NCBI RefSeq assembly: GCF_002001165.1
Contig: NZ_MUNQ01000012.1
Span: 225,195-289,194, forward strand
Source of the DNA: Rhodanobacter sp. C05
GTDB lineage: Bacteria > Pseudomonadota > Gammaproteobacteria > Xanthomonadales > Rhodanobacteraceae
Direction: 5' to 3'
Length of the DNA: 64,000 nt
Below, piece by piece: positions 36,488 through 48,351 of the stretch; positions within the stretch are counted from its first letter, which is position 1; every line of letters begins with the position of its first letter. A model generated the notes under the pieces. It worked only from the letters and a program-made list of their open reading frames with translations, was not told the origin of the DNA and made no database searches. The position numbers and the translations under genes are program-made.

Positions 36488-37129
36488 TTAGCCTTCCAGT
36501 GCAGCCAGGACTCCTGGACCTACATCCAGCATCCACTGCGCAGCGCCCGGCGATACCTCAGCCCCATGAGCCGCCTGATTGCAAAGCGCAAGAAGCTCGG
36601 CAAGCCCCGAAGCAACCGCAGGTGTAATCGCCTGATTGACCTGCAGCTGACGAAGTAGTTGGCCGGCATCTTGGCGTTGCGTAGCCAAGCCATGCCGTTG
36701 TGCAAGCGATACAAGACAGCGCTCGAGCTCGATGCGAAAAGCCACCAGGGCGAGATTCGGATCGGTCGCGGCAAGCTGCCGGATCGCGATGAAAGGTTCA
36801 ACAGACGCCGGAGCGTGCTGCGATTGTTGTGGCCGATATTGTTGTTGCTGTTGTGGCGGTGCCGCGTCGACGCGTGGCGAATGCTCTGGCTCAGCCACCA
36901 TGCCTGTCAATTTGTCGGTGATTTCCTTCAGATCCTGCACTTCGATCTTGAAGCCACCGGGCAATTCAACCGACTTGATGACCGGAGCGAGCCAGGGAAT
37001 GAATGCGATGACCAAGGCAATGATGTAAGTGGTGTCCAGACTGAAGGACGGCCACACAAAATGACCGACGGCGATCAATACGGCCACGGCCGAAATGAGC
37101 CAGCGTATCCCGGCGAATTTCATGGGCAC
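36488..37129 (-). CDS. Hypothetical membrane-anchored protein with Gln-rich linker
   Basis: Not recognised. It has 213 residues: two hydrophobic helices near residues 9-27 and 34-50, a short cytoplasmic segment, a Gln/Pro-rich linker with QQQQQYRPQQSQ around residue 95, and a C-terminal helical domain of about 100 residues (LECLVSLAQRHGL-like) that may bind a partner. It is tail-to-head with the DUF4157 gene region but separated by 140 nt. Confidence 0.65.
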   Translation of the reverse strand: MPMKFAGIRWLISAVAVLIAVGHFVWPSFSLDTTYIIALVIAFIPWLAPVIKSVELPGGFKIEVQDLKEITDKLTGMVAEPEHSPRVDAAPPQQQQQYRPQQSQHAPASVEPFIAIRQLAATDPNLALVAFRIELERCLVSLAQRHGLATQRQDAGQLLRQLQVNQAITPAVASGLAELLALCNQAAHGAEVSPGAAQWMLDVGPGVLAALEG

Positions 37130-37268
37130 GTGCCAGCGAGGACGGCGATGAACATCGTGGCGATATTCCGCATCTCACCGTCTCCTTCGATTCGACTCAA
37201 GATGGATTACAAGCGCGGTGCAATCCCTGCAAGCTGACCCGCATCCACGCCACCGCCTGTACGAACGC

Positions 37269-38879
37269 TCACGGCTTGGGCAGGTATGTCACCTTGTTCT
37301 TGAAGTACCACTTGGCATGCAACTGCAACTCTTTTTCCTTCTCGGCCTCGAAATCCGGGTCAGCGGGATCGTGGGCCTGGTTGAACAGTTTCCAGTAGTA
37401 CTCGGCAGTCTTCCAGTTGAACCAGATCTGCCCGTAGTCCGATCGAGGCTTGGCGACACGGGAACCGACCAGGAGGTCGAGCTCTTCCCTGATCTTCTGC
37501 GCAGAGGCATCGTCGAGCTTTTCGGTGGCCTGCGCGTCTTGCAGTTCGCGCGCGAAGAAGAACGATTCCAGATAGGTCGTGCCCAGGCCCGGACTGAAAT
37601 CCCTCTGCACTTTCCAGGGGTCGGTCGTACCCACCGTACTGACTTTTGCCTGAACTGCTCGATCGTACTTGCCGACCTCGCCCAGGATGGTGGCCTCGGA
37701 CTGGCGCGCATGGATCTCGTCCTTGATGCCGGCATCGATCTCCTGCGCCAGCGTCTGCCCGGCCGGCGCCGGGGCACCGACGAATGCCGCCGCGTGAGTG
37801 GCCTCGTGCGCGATGTTCTGGATGAAGGTGGGCGTGTCGGGAGCGTCGAGGATGATACGATCGCTGCCGGGGTAGCTCGATGCCGAACCATAGGGCTCGA
37901 AACGGGACCCGCCGCCCATCGTCACGGTCAGGGAGCGTTTGCCGGCGGCGACCGAGGGCGAGGTCACCACGCCATCCGGACCCACCTTGAGCATGAGGTC
38001 GTGGTAAGTCTTGGCAGGACTGGAAGTCTTGAGTGTCCTCGTCACCATGAATGCCGGGTCCAGCGACCAGACGTAGTGCTTGTCCAGGATCGACGCCAAG
38101 GCATTGAAGCTCCTCGATTTCACCAGCAACCCTACCGCGCTGTCCTCTACGGCATGCGTGCTGGTGAAATCCTCCAGCGCCTTGCCAAATCCCCCGCTCG
38201 ACACTTTGAGGAACTGCACCGACGGCCCGCCGCGAGCGGTCGAAACTTGCGCATTTCCGCCGAGTGCCACGCGCATGCCCGTCTGTTCGGCCTCGCTTTC
38301 CAATGCGCCCGCACCCGACCCGCTTTCCGACACCGAGCCTTCCCGCTGCTGGACGACATGGGCAAGTTCATGGGCAAGCAACCAGCGGCCGGGAATGGTA
38401 TCCGGCTGGTATTGCCCCGCCCCGAATACCACGTCATGCCCGGTCGAATATGCCATCGCACCTTCCGCCGCAGCCGACGCCTGCGCGGCCGCATCCACAT
38501 GCAACCGCACTTTGGAAAAGTCGTTACCAAAGCGTGGCTCCATGTACGCGCGCATCGATGCATCCAGCGCCTGTCCTGGCGAGCGCAGAGCTGCCTGCAT
38601 CGTGGGTGACATTGCCGCACGCACATCGCGTGGTGTGTCGTCCGCATGCTGCAGTGGCAATCCGGACCTACGCGCTGTGCGTTCCGCTTCCGGCTGCATC
38701 GATGCTGCTGCAACATGCACGGGTATCTCGGTCAAATCGCGTCCGCGACTTTGCGATATGGAAAACTCGGCAGCGCGCGTCTGGCAGCGATCAACCGACT
38801 GCTGCTCTGTCGCGACTGGCCGGACAAAGCCTGAGGGTTTCGGTTGGGTCTGGTGCTGATTCGGCACGAAAGTCTGCAT
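37269..38879 (-). CDS. DUF4157 (eCIS core) protein with a second C-terminal zincin motif
   Basis: The 536-residue frame starts at MQTFVPNQHQTQPKPSG, preceded by a strong GGAGA site. Residues 100-205 match the DUF4157/eCIS-core domain: ALDASMRAYMEPRFGNDFSK, then HELAH at 170-174 with a Glu in ESEAEQ near 195-199, the expected third zinc ligand. A second HExxH, HEATH at 358-362, lies in the C-terminal half, with Glu/Asp-rich helices after it. Such N-terminal domains often precede toxin or effector domains delivered by contractile injection systems. No such apparatus is encoded in this window. Confidence 0.8.
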   Translation of the reverse strand: MQTFVPNQHQTQPKPSGFVRPVATEQQSVDRCQTRAAEFSISQSRGRDLTEIPVHVAAASMQPEAERTARRSGLPLQHADDTPRDVRAAMSPTMQAALRSPGQALDASMRAYMEPRFGNDFSKVRLHVDAAAQASAAAEGAMAYSTGHDVVFGAGQYQPDTIPGRWLLAHELAHVVQQREGSVSESGSGAGALESEAEQTGMRVALGGNAQVSTARGGPSVQFLKVSSGGFGKALEDFTSTHAVEDSAVGLLVKSRSFNALASILDKHYVWSLDPAFMVTRTLKTSSPAKTYHDLMLKVGPDGVVTSPSVAAGKRSLTVTMGGGSRFEPYGSASSYPGSDRIILDAPDTPTFIQNIAHEATHAAAFVGAPAPAGQTLAQEIDAGIKDEIHARQSEATILGEVGKYDRAVQAKVSTVGTTDPWKVQRDFSPGLGTTYLESFFFARELQDAQATEKLDDASAQKIREELDLLVGSRVAKPRSDYGQIWFNWKTAEYYWKLFNQAHDPADPDFEAEKEKELQLHAKWYFKNKVTYLPKP

Positions 38880-39034
38880 GCTCGATCTCCTGTCCCAGGA
38901 CAGCGGTATTGCACAACGCGTGAGGCAAGCGTGGAATAGCCGGAATTTGCATCCGTACTTTAAACCCATTGACCCTCGGGAATCAGCCTGCTGGGAACCT
39001 TCGCCCCGGGCGCGTTGGACGGGTCGCTCATGCT

Positions 39035-39040
39035 TATACT
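39035..39040 (+). promoter_or_regulatory. Possible -10 box upstream of the AidB-like gene
   Basis: TATACT matches the -10 consensus at five of six positions and lies 28 nt before the chosen start. The upstream TTGGAC has only 14-bp spacing, so no convincing -35 box is present. Confidence 0.3.
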
Positions 39041-39068
39041 CGGCACCTGACTCCGAATGAAGAGCGTC

Positions 39069-40709
39069 ATGTATTTCCTGCAGGATCCGCCGCATCTGTC
39101 CCATCCGTATCGCGGCGACCGTTTGTTGCTGGCCCTGCTCGAGCGCGCGCTGCCCGCCGTCTGCCGTGCCGCACTGGACGATGATCTCGATGCGCTGGGT
39201 GATTACGCACAGATGGCATGGCGTCGCACCTGCACGACGACGCGACGCAAACCGGTACTGACGCAATGGGATGCGTGGGGGCAGCGCGTCGATCGAATCG
39301 AGTTGACTACCGCATGGCAGGAAGGCGCGCAGCTCACCACGCAACATGCGGTGCTTGCCGCCGGTCACGGCAAAAACGAGCATGCGCGGCTGGAAGAGTT
39401 TGCCCGCGTCTATCTGTATCACGTTGCCAGCGAATTCTATACCTGCCCGTTGGCGATGACCGACGGCGCGGCCACGGCGATCAGGGCGTCCGGCAATCGC
39501 GAGCTGATCGAGCGCGCGCTGCCGCATTTCCTCAGTCGCGACGCTTCGACGTTCTGGCTCAGCGGCCAGTGGATGACCGAGAACACCGGCGGCTCGGATG
39601 TCGGCAACACCGAGACGATCGCGAGGCAGGATGCCGACGGCCGGTGGCGTCTGTACGGGCGCAAGTGGTTCAGCTCGGCGGTGGTCGGTGAAGCCGCTCT
39701 GGCGCTGGCACGACCGGAAGGCGCAGGGACAGGCACGGCGGCGCTGGCACTGTTCTATGTCGAGACGATGGACAGCCAGCGGCGCAAGCCTGAGCTTGTG
39801 ATCGACCGGCTGAAGGACAAGCTTGGCACGCACGAGCTGCCCACCGCGGAAATCCATCTGGAGGGCCTGCCCGCGTGGCCGCTCGGCGAGCTCGCCCATG
39901 GCGTGCGCCAGGTGGCACCGATGCTCAACGTGACCCGCACCTGGAACGCGATCTGTGCGATCGCCAGCATGGCGCGCGCGATCAGCCTGGCGTGCGATTA
40001 CGCCACGCGGCGGCAGGCGTTTGGACGTCCGTTGATCGAACAGCCGCTGCATGCACAGACGTTGGCCGACATGCAGGCCGAATTCGAGGGTGCATTTGCA
40101 CTCGCGTTCGAAGTTGCGCATCTGCTTGGCCGGGTCGAACACGGTGCTGCCGCACCGCATGAGGCAGCGTTACTGCGCTTGCTCACGCCGTTGGCCAAGC
40201 TCTGGACCGGCAAGCTGGCGGTGAAACTTTGCTCCGAAGCACTGGAATGTTTCGGTGGCGCCGGCTACATCGAAGACACCGGGCTGCCCCAGCTTCTGCG
40301 CGACGCTCAGGTGTATGCGATCTGGGAAGGCACCACCAACGTGCTGTCGCTGGACAGCCTGCGTGCGCTGGCCGGCGACACCTTCGCCGCACTGCGCACG
40401 GCAGTCCACGACTGGTCAGCCAGCGCCGATGATGCCTCGGCGATCGGCACCATCGTTGCAACTTTGGACGCAGCTGCCGCGCATCTCGACGCGCATGGTT
40501 CGAACCGCGATTCGCTCGAAGCCGGTGCACGCGGTCTCGCCTTGACGCTGGCCCGTTGTGCGAGTGCCGCCCTGCTGGTGCGCCAGGCGACCTGGTCGAG
40601 CCGTCATGGCGATTCGCGTCCAGCAGCGGCGCTGCAACGCTTTGTCAGCCACGGCCTCAACCGGCTGATTGCACCCGACGCCAACAACACCGCCTTGTTG
40701 CTGGGTTAG
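39069..40709 (+). CDS. AidB-like acyl-CoA dehydrogenase family protein
   Basis: A 546-residue flavoprotein of the acyl-CoA dehydrogenase fold, closer to AidB than to catabolic enzymes: it has MTENTGGSDVGNTETIA for FAD contact, LKDKLGTHELPTAEI, and the long C-terminal helical extension with DAQVYAIWEGTTNVLSLD. AidB is linked to alkylation-damage response in E. coli, though its substrate is unclear. The start is MYFLQDPPHLSHPYRG; a Met four codons upstream is possible. Confidence 0.88.
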   Translation: MYFLQDPPHLSHPYRGDRLLLALLERALPAVCRAALDDDLDALGDYAQMAWRRTCTTTRRKPVLTQWDAWGQRVDRIELTTAWQEGAQLTTQHAVLAAGHGKNEHARLEEFARVYLYHVASEFYTCPLAMTDGAATAIRASGNRELIERALPHFLSRDASTFWLSGQWMTENTGGSDVGNTETIARQDADGRWRLYGRKWFSSAVVGEAALALARPEGAGTGTAALALFYVETMDSQRRKPELVIDRLKDKLGTHELPTAEIHLEGLPAWPLGELAHGVRQVAPMLNVTRTWNAICAIASMARAISLACDYATRRQAFGRPLIEQPLHAQTLADMQAEFEGAFALAFEVAHLLGRVEHGAAAPHEAALLRLLTPLAKLWTGKLAVKLCSEALECFGGAGYIEDTGLPQLLRDAQVYAIWEGTTNVLSLDSLRALAGDTFAALRTAVHDWSASADDASAIGTIVATLDAAAAHLDAHGSNRDSLEAGARGLALTLARCASAALLVRQATWSSRHGDSRPAAALQRFVSHGLNRLIAPDANNTALLLG

Positions 40710-40838
40710 TCACCCTCCTTGCAAAGATGGCTGCATCCGCGATGCCCTTCTGCATCTCGCCTGCGCATCACGGCCGAAGCCGCTATTACGAACCCAACCC
40801 GGGCTAAAATGCCCCGTCCCCTTCTTCGGCCAACCCAC

Positions 40839-41330
40839 ATGCAGCATCTGACCATCGTCACCACCGGCGGCACCATCGACAAGATCTACTTCGACGACAA
40901 GTCGGACTACAAGATCGGTGCGCCGCAGATCGGCGAGATCCTCGGCCAGCTCGGCGTGGCGTTCCAGTTCGACGTGATTCCGATCCTGCGCAAGGACAGC
41001 CTCCACATGGGCGCCGAGGACCGCGCACTGGTGCGCTCCACGATCGAGGCACAACCGCATCGCCACGTGCTGGTCACCCACGGCACCGACACCATGGTCG
41101 AAACCGCGCGCGAGCTGGCGAACATCCAGGGCAAGGTGATCGTGCTGACCGGCGCGCTGAATCCGGCGCGCTTCCAGGGCTCCGATGCCGTGTTCAATAT
41201 CGGCTGCGCGGTCGCCGCGGTTCAGACCCTGCCCGATGGCGTCTACATCACCATGAACGGGCGCGTGTGGGATCCGGCCAAGGTACGCAAGAACCGTGAT
41301 GCGAACCGCTTCGAGGAAACCGCCGGCTGA
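40839..41330 (+). CDS. Short asparaginase-domain protein
   Basis: The 163-residue protein corresponds to the N-terminal domain of type I L-asparaginases only. It keeps both threonine motifs, TTGGTIDK (residues 8-15) and HGTDTM, needed for amide hydrolysis, but lacks the C-terminal domain that completes the active-site dimer in full-length (about 330-residue) enzymes. Short forms recur in gammaproteobacteria, so it is probably not a decayed gene. Activity is uncertain. A Met ten codons upstream is an alternative start. Confidence 0.78.
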   Translation: MQHLTIVTTGGTIDKIYFDDKSDYKIGAPQIGEILGQLGVAFQFDVIPILRKDSLHMGAEDRALVRSTIEAQPHRHVLVTHGTDTMVETARELANIQGKVIVLTGALNPARFQGSDAVFNIGCAVAAVQTLPDGVYITMNGRVWDPAKVRKNRDANRFEETAG

Positions 41331-41374
41331 TCATGTATCCACGTTGAGCAACTCCCACTATCGACTGAAAAAGG

Positions 41375-41408
41375 AAGGCCCGGTCACTGCGACCGGGCCT
41401 TCTCTTTT
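41375..41408. terminator. Bidirectional intrinsic terminator
   Basis: An 11-bp stem (AAGGCCCGGTC with GACCGGGCCTT, loop ACTGC) has TCTCTTTT on the plus side and CCTTTTTC on the minus side. It separates the convergent asparaginase-domain and M4 protease genes and serves both. Confidence 0.9.
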
Positions 41409-41456
41409 GCGGTCATTTACTCATGAAGACGAATCATTCCTGATCCGCCACAGGAC

Positions 41457-44104
<2,648 letters not shown>

Positions 44105-44662
44105 TCAGAGCATGCCGGTTTCCAGCTTGGCCGCGTCGGACATCATCGAGTGGCTCCACGGCGGATCGAACACCAGATCCACATCCGCCTCGGTAACCGT
44201 GGGAATCATCTCCAGCTTGGTACGCGCGTCGTCGACCAGGATATCGCCCATGCCACAGCCGGGTGCGGTCAGCGTCAACTTCACGTAGACCTTGCGTTCG
44301 CCCGATTCAGTCTGCTCAAGGCTGAGGTCGTAGACCAGACCCAGCTCGACCACATTGACCGGGATTTCCGGGTCGAACACGGTGCGCAGCTGATCCCACG
44401 CCAGTTTCTCCACATCCGCATCGGTGGCGTCGGCAGCCACCTCGATCGGCGCGGGCGGTTCCTTGCCCAGCGCATCGGCATCCTTGCCTGCAATGCGGAA
44501 CAGGTTGCCTTCCACGTACACGGTAAAGCTGCCACCCAGCGCTTGCGTGATGTAGCCGATCTGGCCTGCCGGCAGGCTCACCACGTCACCCTGCGGCACC
44601 ATCACGGCCGCGCAATCGCGCAACAGGGTGAAAGGTTCACTGCTCAGACTGAAACCACTCAT
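44105..44662 (-). CDS. sufT: Iron-sulfur cluster assembly protein SufT (MIP18 family)
   Basis: Probable Fe-S maturation factor. The 185-residue protein starts MSGFSLSSEPFTLLRD, has a unique N-terminal segment with VPQGDVVSLPAGQIGYITQALGG in sense, then the DUF59/MIP18 domain: DPEIPVNVVELGLVYDL and LTAPGCGMGDIL with its conserved Cys. Longer frames upstream overlap the divergent membrane gene and are rejected. Unlike many SufT genes it is not next to a suf operon here. Confidence 0.88.
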   Translation of the reverse strand: MSGFSLSSEPFTLLRDCAAVMVPQGDVVSLPAGQIGYITQALGGSFTVYVEGNLFRIAGKDADALGKEPPAPIEVAADATDADVEKLAWDQLRTVFDPEIPVNVVELGLVYDLSLEQTESGERKVYVKLTLTAPGCGMGDILVDDARTKLEMIPTVTEADVDLVFDPPWSHSMMSDAAKLETGML

Positions 44663-44791
44663 GCCACTCGCCAATCCGTATCTGCGGGTGCGACCGTACG
44701 TCGAACCCAGGTTGTCTATTATGCCGCCCGCCGACCGCGCCCGCTTGTCCAAGATCAGGTCGGAACCATTGAAGTCAAGGATTGACGCTGC

Positions 44792-45340
44792 ATGTGCGCC
44801 GCGGCCACCGACCTGATGCAAGTTATGATGGCCGCTTTGCCCGATGGACAAATGCATGTTCCCAGCCTCCCTGCCCTGCAGTCGCCGATGAGCGCGCGCG
44901 CGCTGTTGCTGTTCGTGTTTACCCTCTTCATCACAACCATGCTGGGGTTGGCTGCTGGCGCTACATGGATGGTCGTGACGCTGTACCTGGGCCGTCCGAT
45001 GCCGTGGCTGGCACTGCTGTTCGGTGCATTGCTGGCCTGGACGATACGAAATGGAGTACGGCCGCCGGGCATCGCTGCCGCACTGCTGGCAGCCTTCGCC
45101 ACCGCGCTGGCAACGGTCTACGTCAATATGCTGATCGCCGCCGTGCAGATCGCCGGCAACATGGGCATGGGCCTGATCGAGGCACTGCGCACGGCCGGCA
45201 TCGAGATGCTGTGGCAACTGGCGCGACTGGCACTGACGCCGGCCGACATCGGCTGGGCTACGTTGGCCATGCTGCTGGCGGCATGCCTGGGCTGGCGTGC
45301 GCCGCGCAAACGCGAACGCGTCGACTCAGTCAACCGTTGA
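44792..45340 (+). CDS. Hypothetical small inner-membrane protein
   Basis: Not recognised. It has up to 182 residues with about four hydrophobic helices (residues 35-57, 68-84, 92-120 and 150-172) and a basic C-terminus (APRKRERVDSVNR). The true start may be a later Met (at 44852 or 44888), since the first 30 residues lack structure and no clear ribosome site precedes the first ATG. It is convergent with pntB, whose stop is one nt away. Confidence 0.55.
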   Translation: MCAAATDLMQVMMAALPDGQMHVPSLPALQSPMSARALLLFVFTLFITTMLGLAAGATWMVVTLYLGRPMPWLALLFGALLAWTIRNGVRPPGIAAALLAAFATALATVYVNMLIAAVQIAGNMGMGLIEALRTAGIEMLWQLARLALTPADIGWATLAMLLAACLGWRAPRKRERVDSVNR

Positions 45341-45341
45341 C

Positions 45342-46820
45342 TCAGGTTTCCAGCGTCTTCAGCTCGGTCACCAGCTGCCCGGCGGCAGCCTGACCGTCGC
45401 CGTAAAGCATGCGGGCATTGTCGGCATAGAACAGCGCATTCTCGATGCCGGCAAAGCCGGTACCCTTGCCGCGCTTGACCACAATCACGTGCTTCGCATT
45501 GCTGACATCGAGGATCGGCATGCCGAAGATCGGCGAGGCCGGATCGGTCTTTGCCAGCGGGTTGACCACATCGTTGGCACCGATCACCAGCGCCACGTCG
45601 GTGGTCGGAAACTCGGGATTGATGTCGTCCATGTCGGCAATCAGGTCGTACGGCACACCGGCCTCGGCAAGCAGCACGTTCATGTGGCCCGGCATGCGGC
45701 CGGCGACCGGGTGTATCGCGAACTTCACCTTCACGCCGCGCTCGATCAGCAGTTTGGCGAACTCCCACACCTTGTGCTGTGCCTGCGCCACCGCCATGCC
45801 ATAGCCGGGCACGATCACCACGCGCTCGGCATAGGCCATCATCACCGCCGCATCGGCCGCGTCGATCGGTTTTTGCGCACCCTCGATCGCCTGCGCCTCG
45901 CCAGCGGCGGCTCCGAAGCTGCCGAACAGCACGTTGCCGATCGAGCGGTTCATCGCCTTGGCCATCAGCTGGGTCAGCAGCGTACCGGCCGCACCCACCA
46001 CGGTGCCGGCGATGATCATTGCCTCGTTGCCCAGCACGAAACCTTCCAGCGCCACCGCCAGTCCGGTGAACGCGTTGTACAGCGAGATCACCACCGGCAT
46101 GTCGGCGCCACCGATCGGCAGCGTCATCATCAGTCCGAACAGCAATGCCAGGACAAAGAACGCCGCGATCAGCGGCAGGCTGGCATGCCCGCTCGCCAGC
46201 AGGATGCCGATCACCACCGCCGCGGCCAGCAACAGCATGTTGACCGCGCGCTGGGCCGGAAACACGAAACGCTTGTCCAGCCAGCCCTGCAGCTTGGCGA
46301 ACGCGATCAGCGAGCCGGAGAAACTCACCGCGCCGATCAGCGCACCGAACACGCCCAGCACCAGTTCGACCGGGGACAAGGTGACCACGGCCGGCACCGG
46401 CGTCAACGCGTTGATCGCCCAGCTTTCGGGACGCAGTGGCGAGGTATCCGGAATGCCTGGCGGATGCAGTAGCGCCAGCCTGCGCACATAGCCGATCAGC
46501 TCGACCGCACCGATCGCCGCCGCCGCACCGCCGCCCATGCCGTTGTACAGCGCCACCATCTGCGGCATGGCGGTCATCGCCACGCGCCGGCCGCTCCACC
46601 AGGCCGCACTGACGCCGATCAGCACCGCCGCGATGATCAGACCGAGGTTCTTCATGTCCGGCAGGAAGAACGTGGCGAGCACCGCCAGCAACATGCCGTA
46701 GCCCGCCCACACGATGCCGCCGCGCGCGGTGCGTGGCGAACTCATGCGTTTCAGGCCCAGGATGAACAGCAGCGCGGCGAGGAAATAACAGGCCTTGATC
46801 AAGGTCGGCAGCCAGCTCAT
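45342..46820 (-). CDS. pntB: NAD(P) transhydrogenase subunit beta
   Basis: Proton-pumping transhydrogenase subunit carrying the NADP(H)-binding domain III. The 492-residue protein has an eight-to-nine-helix membrane domain, then domain III with GYGMAVAQAQHKVWE and DMDDINPEFPTTDVALVIGAND. Its ATG shares a base with the pntA2 stop. It works with the alpha subunits at 46820-47125 and 48941-50041. Confidence 0.96.
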   Translation of the reverse strand: MSWLPTLIKACYFLAALLFILGLKRMSSPRTARGGIVWAGYGMLLAVLATFFLPDMKNLGLIIAAVLIGVSAAWWSGRRVAMTAMPQMVALYNGMGGGAAAAIGAVELIGYVRRLALLHPPGIPDTSPLRPESWAINALTPVPAVVTLSPVELVLGVFGALIGAVSFSGSLIAFAKLQGWLDKRFVFPAQRAVNMLLLAAAVVIGILLASGHASLPLIAAFFVLALLFGLMMTLPIGGADMPVVISLYNAFTGLAVALEGFVLGNEAMIIAGTVVGAAGTLLTQLMAKAMNRSIGNVLFGSFGAAAGEAQAIEGAQKPIDAADAAVMMAYAERVVIVPGYGMAVAQAQHKVWEFAKLLIERGVKVKFAIHPVAGRMPGHMNVLLAEAGVPYDLIADMDDINPEFPTTDVALVIGANDVVNPLAKTDPASPIFGMPILDVSNAKHVIVVKRGKGTGFAGIENALFYADNARMLYGDGQAAAGQLVTELKTLET

Positions 46821-47125
46821 CAGTGGGCTCCCTTGCCGGCATCCGGCTTGCTGGACTTGAACATCTCCAGCATCCGCTCGGTCACCACATAGCCGCCCGC
46901 GGCGTTGCCGGCCCCCAGCAGGACGCCAATGAAGCCGATCGTGATCTCGAACGACGTCTGCGCATGCCCTAGCGCAATCATCGCCCCAACCAGCACAATG
47001 CCGTGCACGAAGTTGGAACCGGACATCAGTGGTGTGTGCAGGATCACCGGCACCCGCGCGATGATTTCATACCCGGTGAATGCGGCCAGCATGAAGATAT
47101 ACAGCGCCAGGAAACCGTCGATCAT
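46820..47125 (-). CDS. pntAB: NAD(P) transhydrogenase alpha subunit, membrane part
   Basis: Membrane portion of the split alpha subunit. It has 101 residues from MIDGFLALYIFMLAAFTGYE with three hydrophobic helices and HTPLMSGSNFVHGIVLVGAM, a conserved proton-channel segment. The longer frame upstream has no family match. Overlaps pntB by one base. The soluble alpha part is 1.8 kb away, beyond a three-gene unit on the other strand. Confidence 0.93.
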   Translation of the reverse strand: MIDGFLALYIFMLAAFTGYEIIARVPVILHTPLMSGSNFVHGIVLVGAMIALGHAQTSFEITIGFIGVLLGAGNAAGGYVVTERMLEMFKSSKPDAGKGAH

Positions 47126-47320
47126 GACCCCACCCCGCCAGGACTCAGTTGTTCCTGCATCATACGGGAACCTCGAAAAACTTCGAGGCTCCCATGCGGA
47201 CCACGGCAGAGTCGCCGCCACCAGCTCGAAAAATCGCCCGGGTGGCGGTTTTTCTAGGTTCGGATACTTGTGCCAGTCAACCCAGGCAGGTCTGCCGCGT
47301 TGATCACGGGAACCGAACCG

Positions 47321-47950
47321 ATGGAGCCCGACGATGCGTCACCCGACGATGCGGATGCGGCGGCCATGATCAGCGCAATCGGCACGCTCGATACGGACCT
47401 GCTGAGCGACATACGTGAAACGCCCGCCACGCTGGATGCGTTCCTGACCCAGGTGGAACGCCGTGCGTTCCGCATGGCCGAGCTGCAGCTGCGCCAGCGC
47501 GAAGACGCCATGGACGCTGTACAGGACGCCATGTTGCGACTGGTCAAGCATTACCGCGACAAACCCGCGACGGAGTGGGCGCCGCTGTTCTGGGGCATCC
47601 TGCGCCGGCGCATCGTCGATCTGCAGCGCCGGCGCAAGGTGCGCTCGATCGTGGTGGGCTGGCTCGGTGGCGGTCGCGACGACGATGGCGACGAGCTGCC
47701 CGCCTGGGAACCCGCCGACCAGGGCCCAGGCCCGCTCGACCGGTTGCATGACGCGCAATCGTATGCCGACATGGCCACTGCAGTGAGGCAGCTGCCGCAA
47801 CGCCAGCGCGAGGCATTCATGCTGCGCATGCTGGAAGGGCTGGACGTGGCGGAAACCGCGTTGGCCATGGGCTGCTCCGAAGGCAGCGTGAAAACCCATC
47901 TGTCGCGCGCGATGCACCATCTGCGCGATCAACTGGAGGATTGGCGATGA
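47321..47950 (+). CDS. RNA polymerase sigma factor, ECF type
   Basis: An alternative sigma factor of 209 residues from MEPDDASPDDAD (GTG at 47270 is a longer option). Region 2 is visible around AELQLRQREDAMDAVQDAML and region 4 around LPQRQREAFMLRMLEGLDVA with the SEGSVKTHLSRAMHHLR helix. An acidic insert (RDDDGDELPAWEPADQ) links them. It overlaps the following gene by ATGA, suggesting that product is its regulator. Its target promoters cannot be read here. Confidence 0.87.
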   Translation: MEPDDASPDDADAAAMISAIGTLDTDLLSDIRETPATLDAFLTQVERRAFRMAELQLRQREDAMDAVQDAMLRLVKHYRDKPATEWAPLFWGILRRRIVDLQRRRKVRSIVVGWLGGGRDDDGDELPAWEPADQGPGPLDRLHDAQSYADMATAVRQLPQRQREAFMLRMLEGLDVAETALAMGCSEGSVKTHLSRAMHHLRDQLEDWR

Positions 47951-48348
47951 CTACGCCTGACAATCGGCCTGACAAGCCATTTGAACAACGTGCCCGCGAG
48001 CTTTATCTCGAGGCCGCCCAGCGCATCGACCCAGCCACCATCGGCCGTCTGCGTGCGGCGCGACGGCGGGCACTGACGACCGCCCAGGCACCACGGCACC
48101 ATACCGCCCGCTGGCTGATTCCAACCGGCGCGTTCGCGGCCATCGCCCTGGCCACATTGATGGTATGGCAGCCGTTGCCGCACCGCACACCGAGCCCGGC
48201 GACCCAGGTAGCCAACGCCACGGACGCGGGCACCGATCTCGACAACGAACTGCCGCCCGACGCCGACAAGACCGACCCGAACCTCTACCAGAATCTCGAC
48301 TTCTACGGCTGGCTGGCTGCCAACAACAGCCAGCCGGCAAACCGCTGA
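47947..48348 (+). CDS. Small single-pass membrane protein, possible anti-sigma/DUF3619-like
   Basis: 133 residues: a soluble N-terminal segment of about 55 residues (FEQRARELYLEAAQRIDPAT), one hydrophobic helix near residues 58-76, and an acidic periplasmic-side tail. Layout and translational coupling to the sigma gene suggest an anti-sigma factor. The sigma-DUF3619-DUF3106 order known from other proteobacteria points to DUF3619, but no zinc-binding HxxxCxxC motif is present. Assignment by context. Confidence 0.65.
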   Translation: MTTPDNRPDKPFEQRARELYLEAAQRIDPATIGRLRAARRRALTTAQAPRHHTARWLIPTGAFAAIALATLMVWQPLPHRTPSPATQVANATDAGTDLDNELPPDADKTDPNLYQNLDFYGWLAANNSQPANR

Positions 48349-48351
48349 GCC

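Noticed and set aside
38880..40160. Extension of the DUF4157 frame back to 40160 (963 residues)
   Set aside because: The extra part lies antisense to the AidB-like gene. A strong GGAGA site and Met at 38879 give the natural start.
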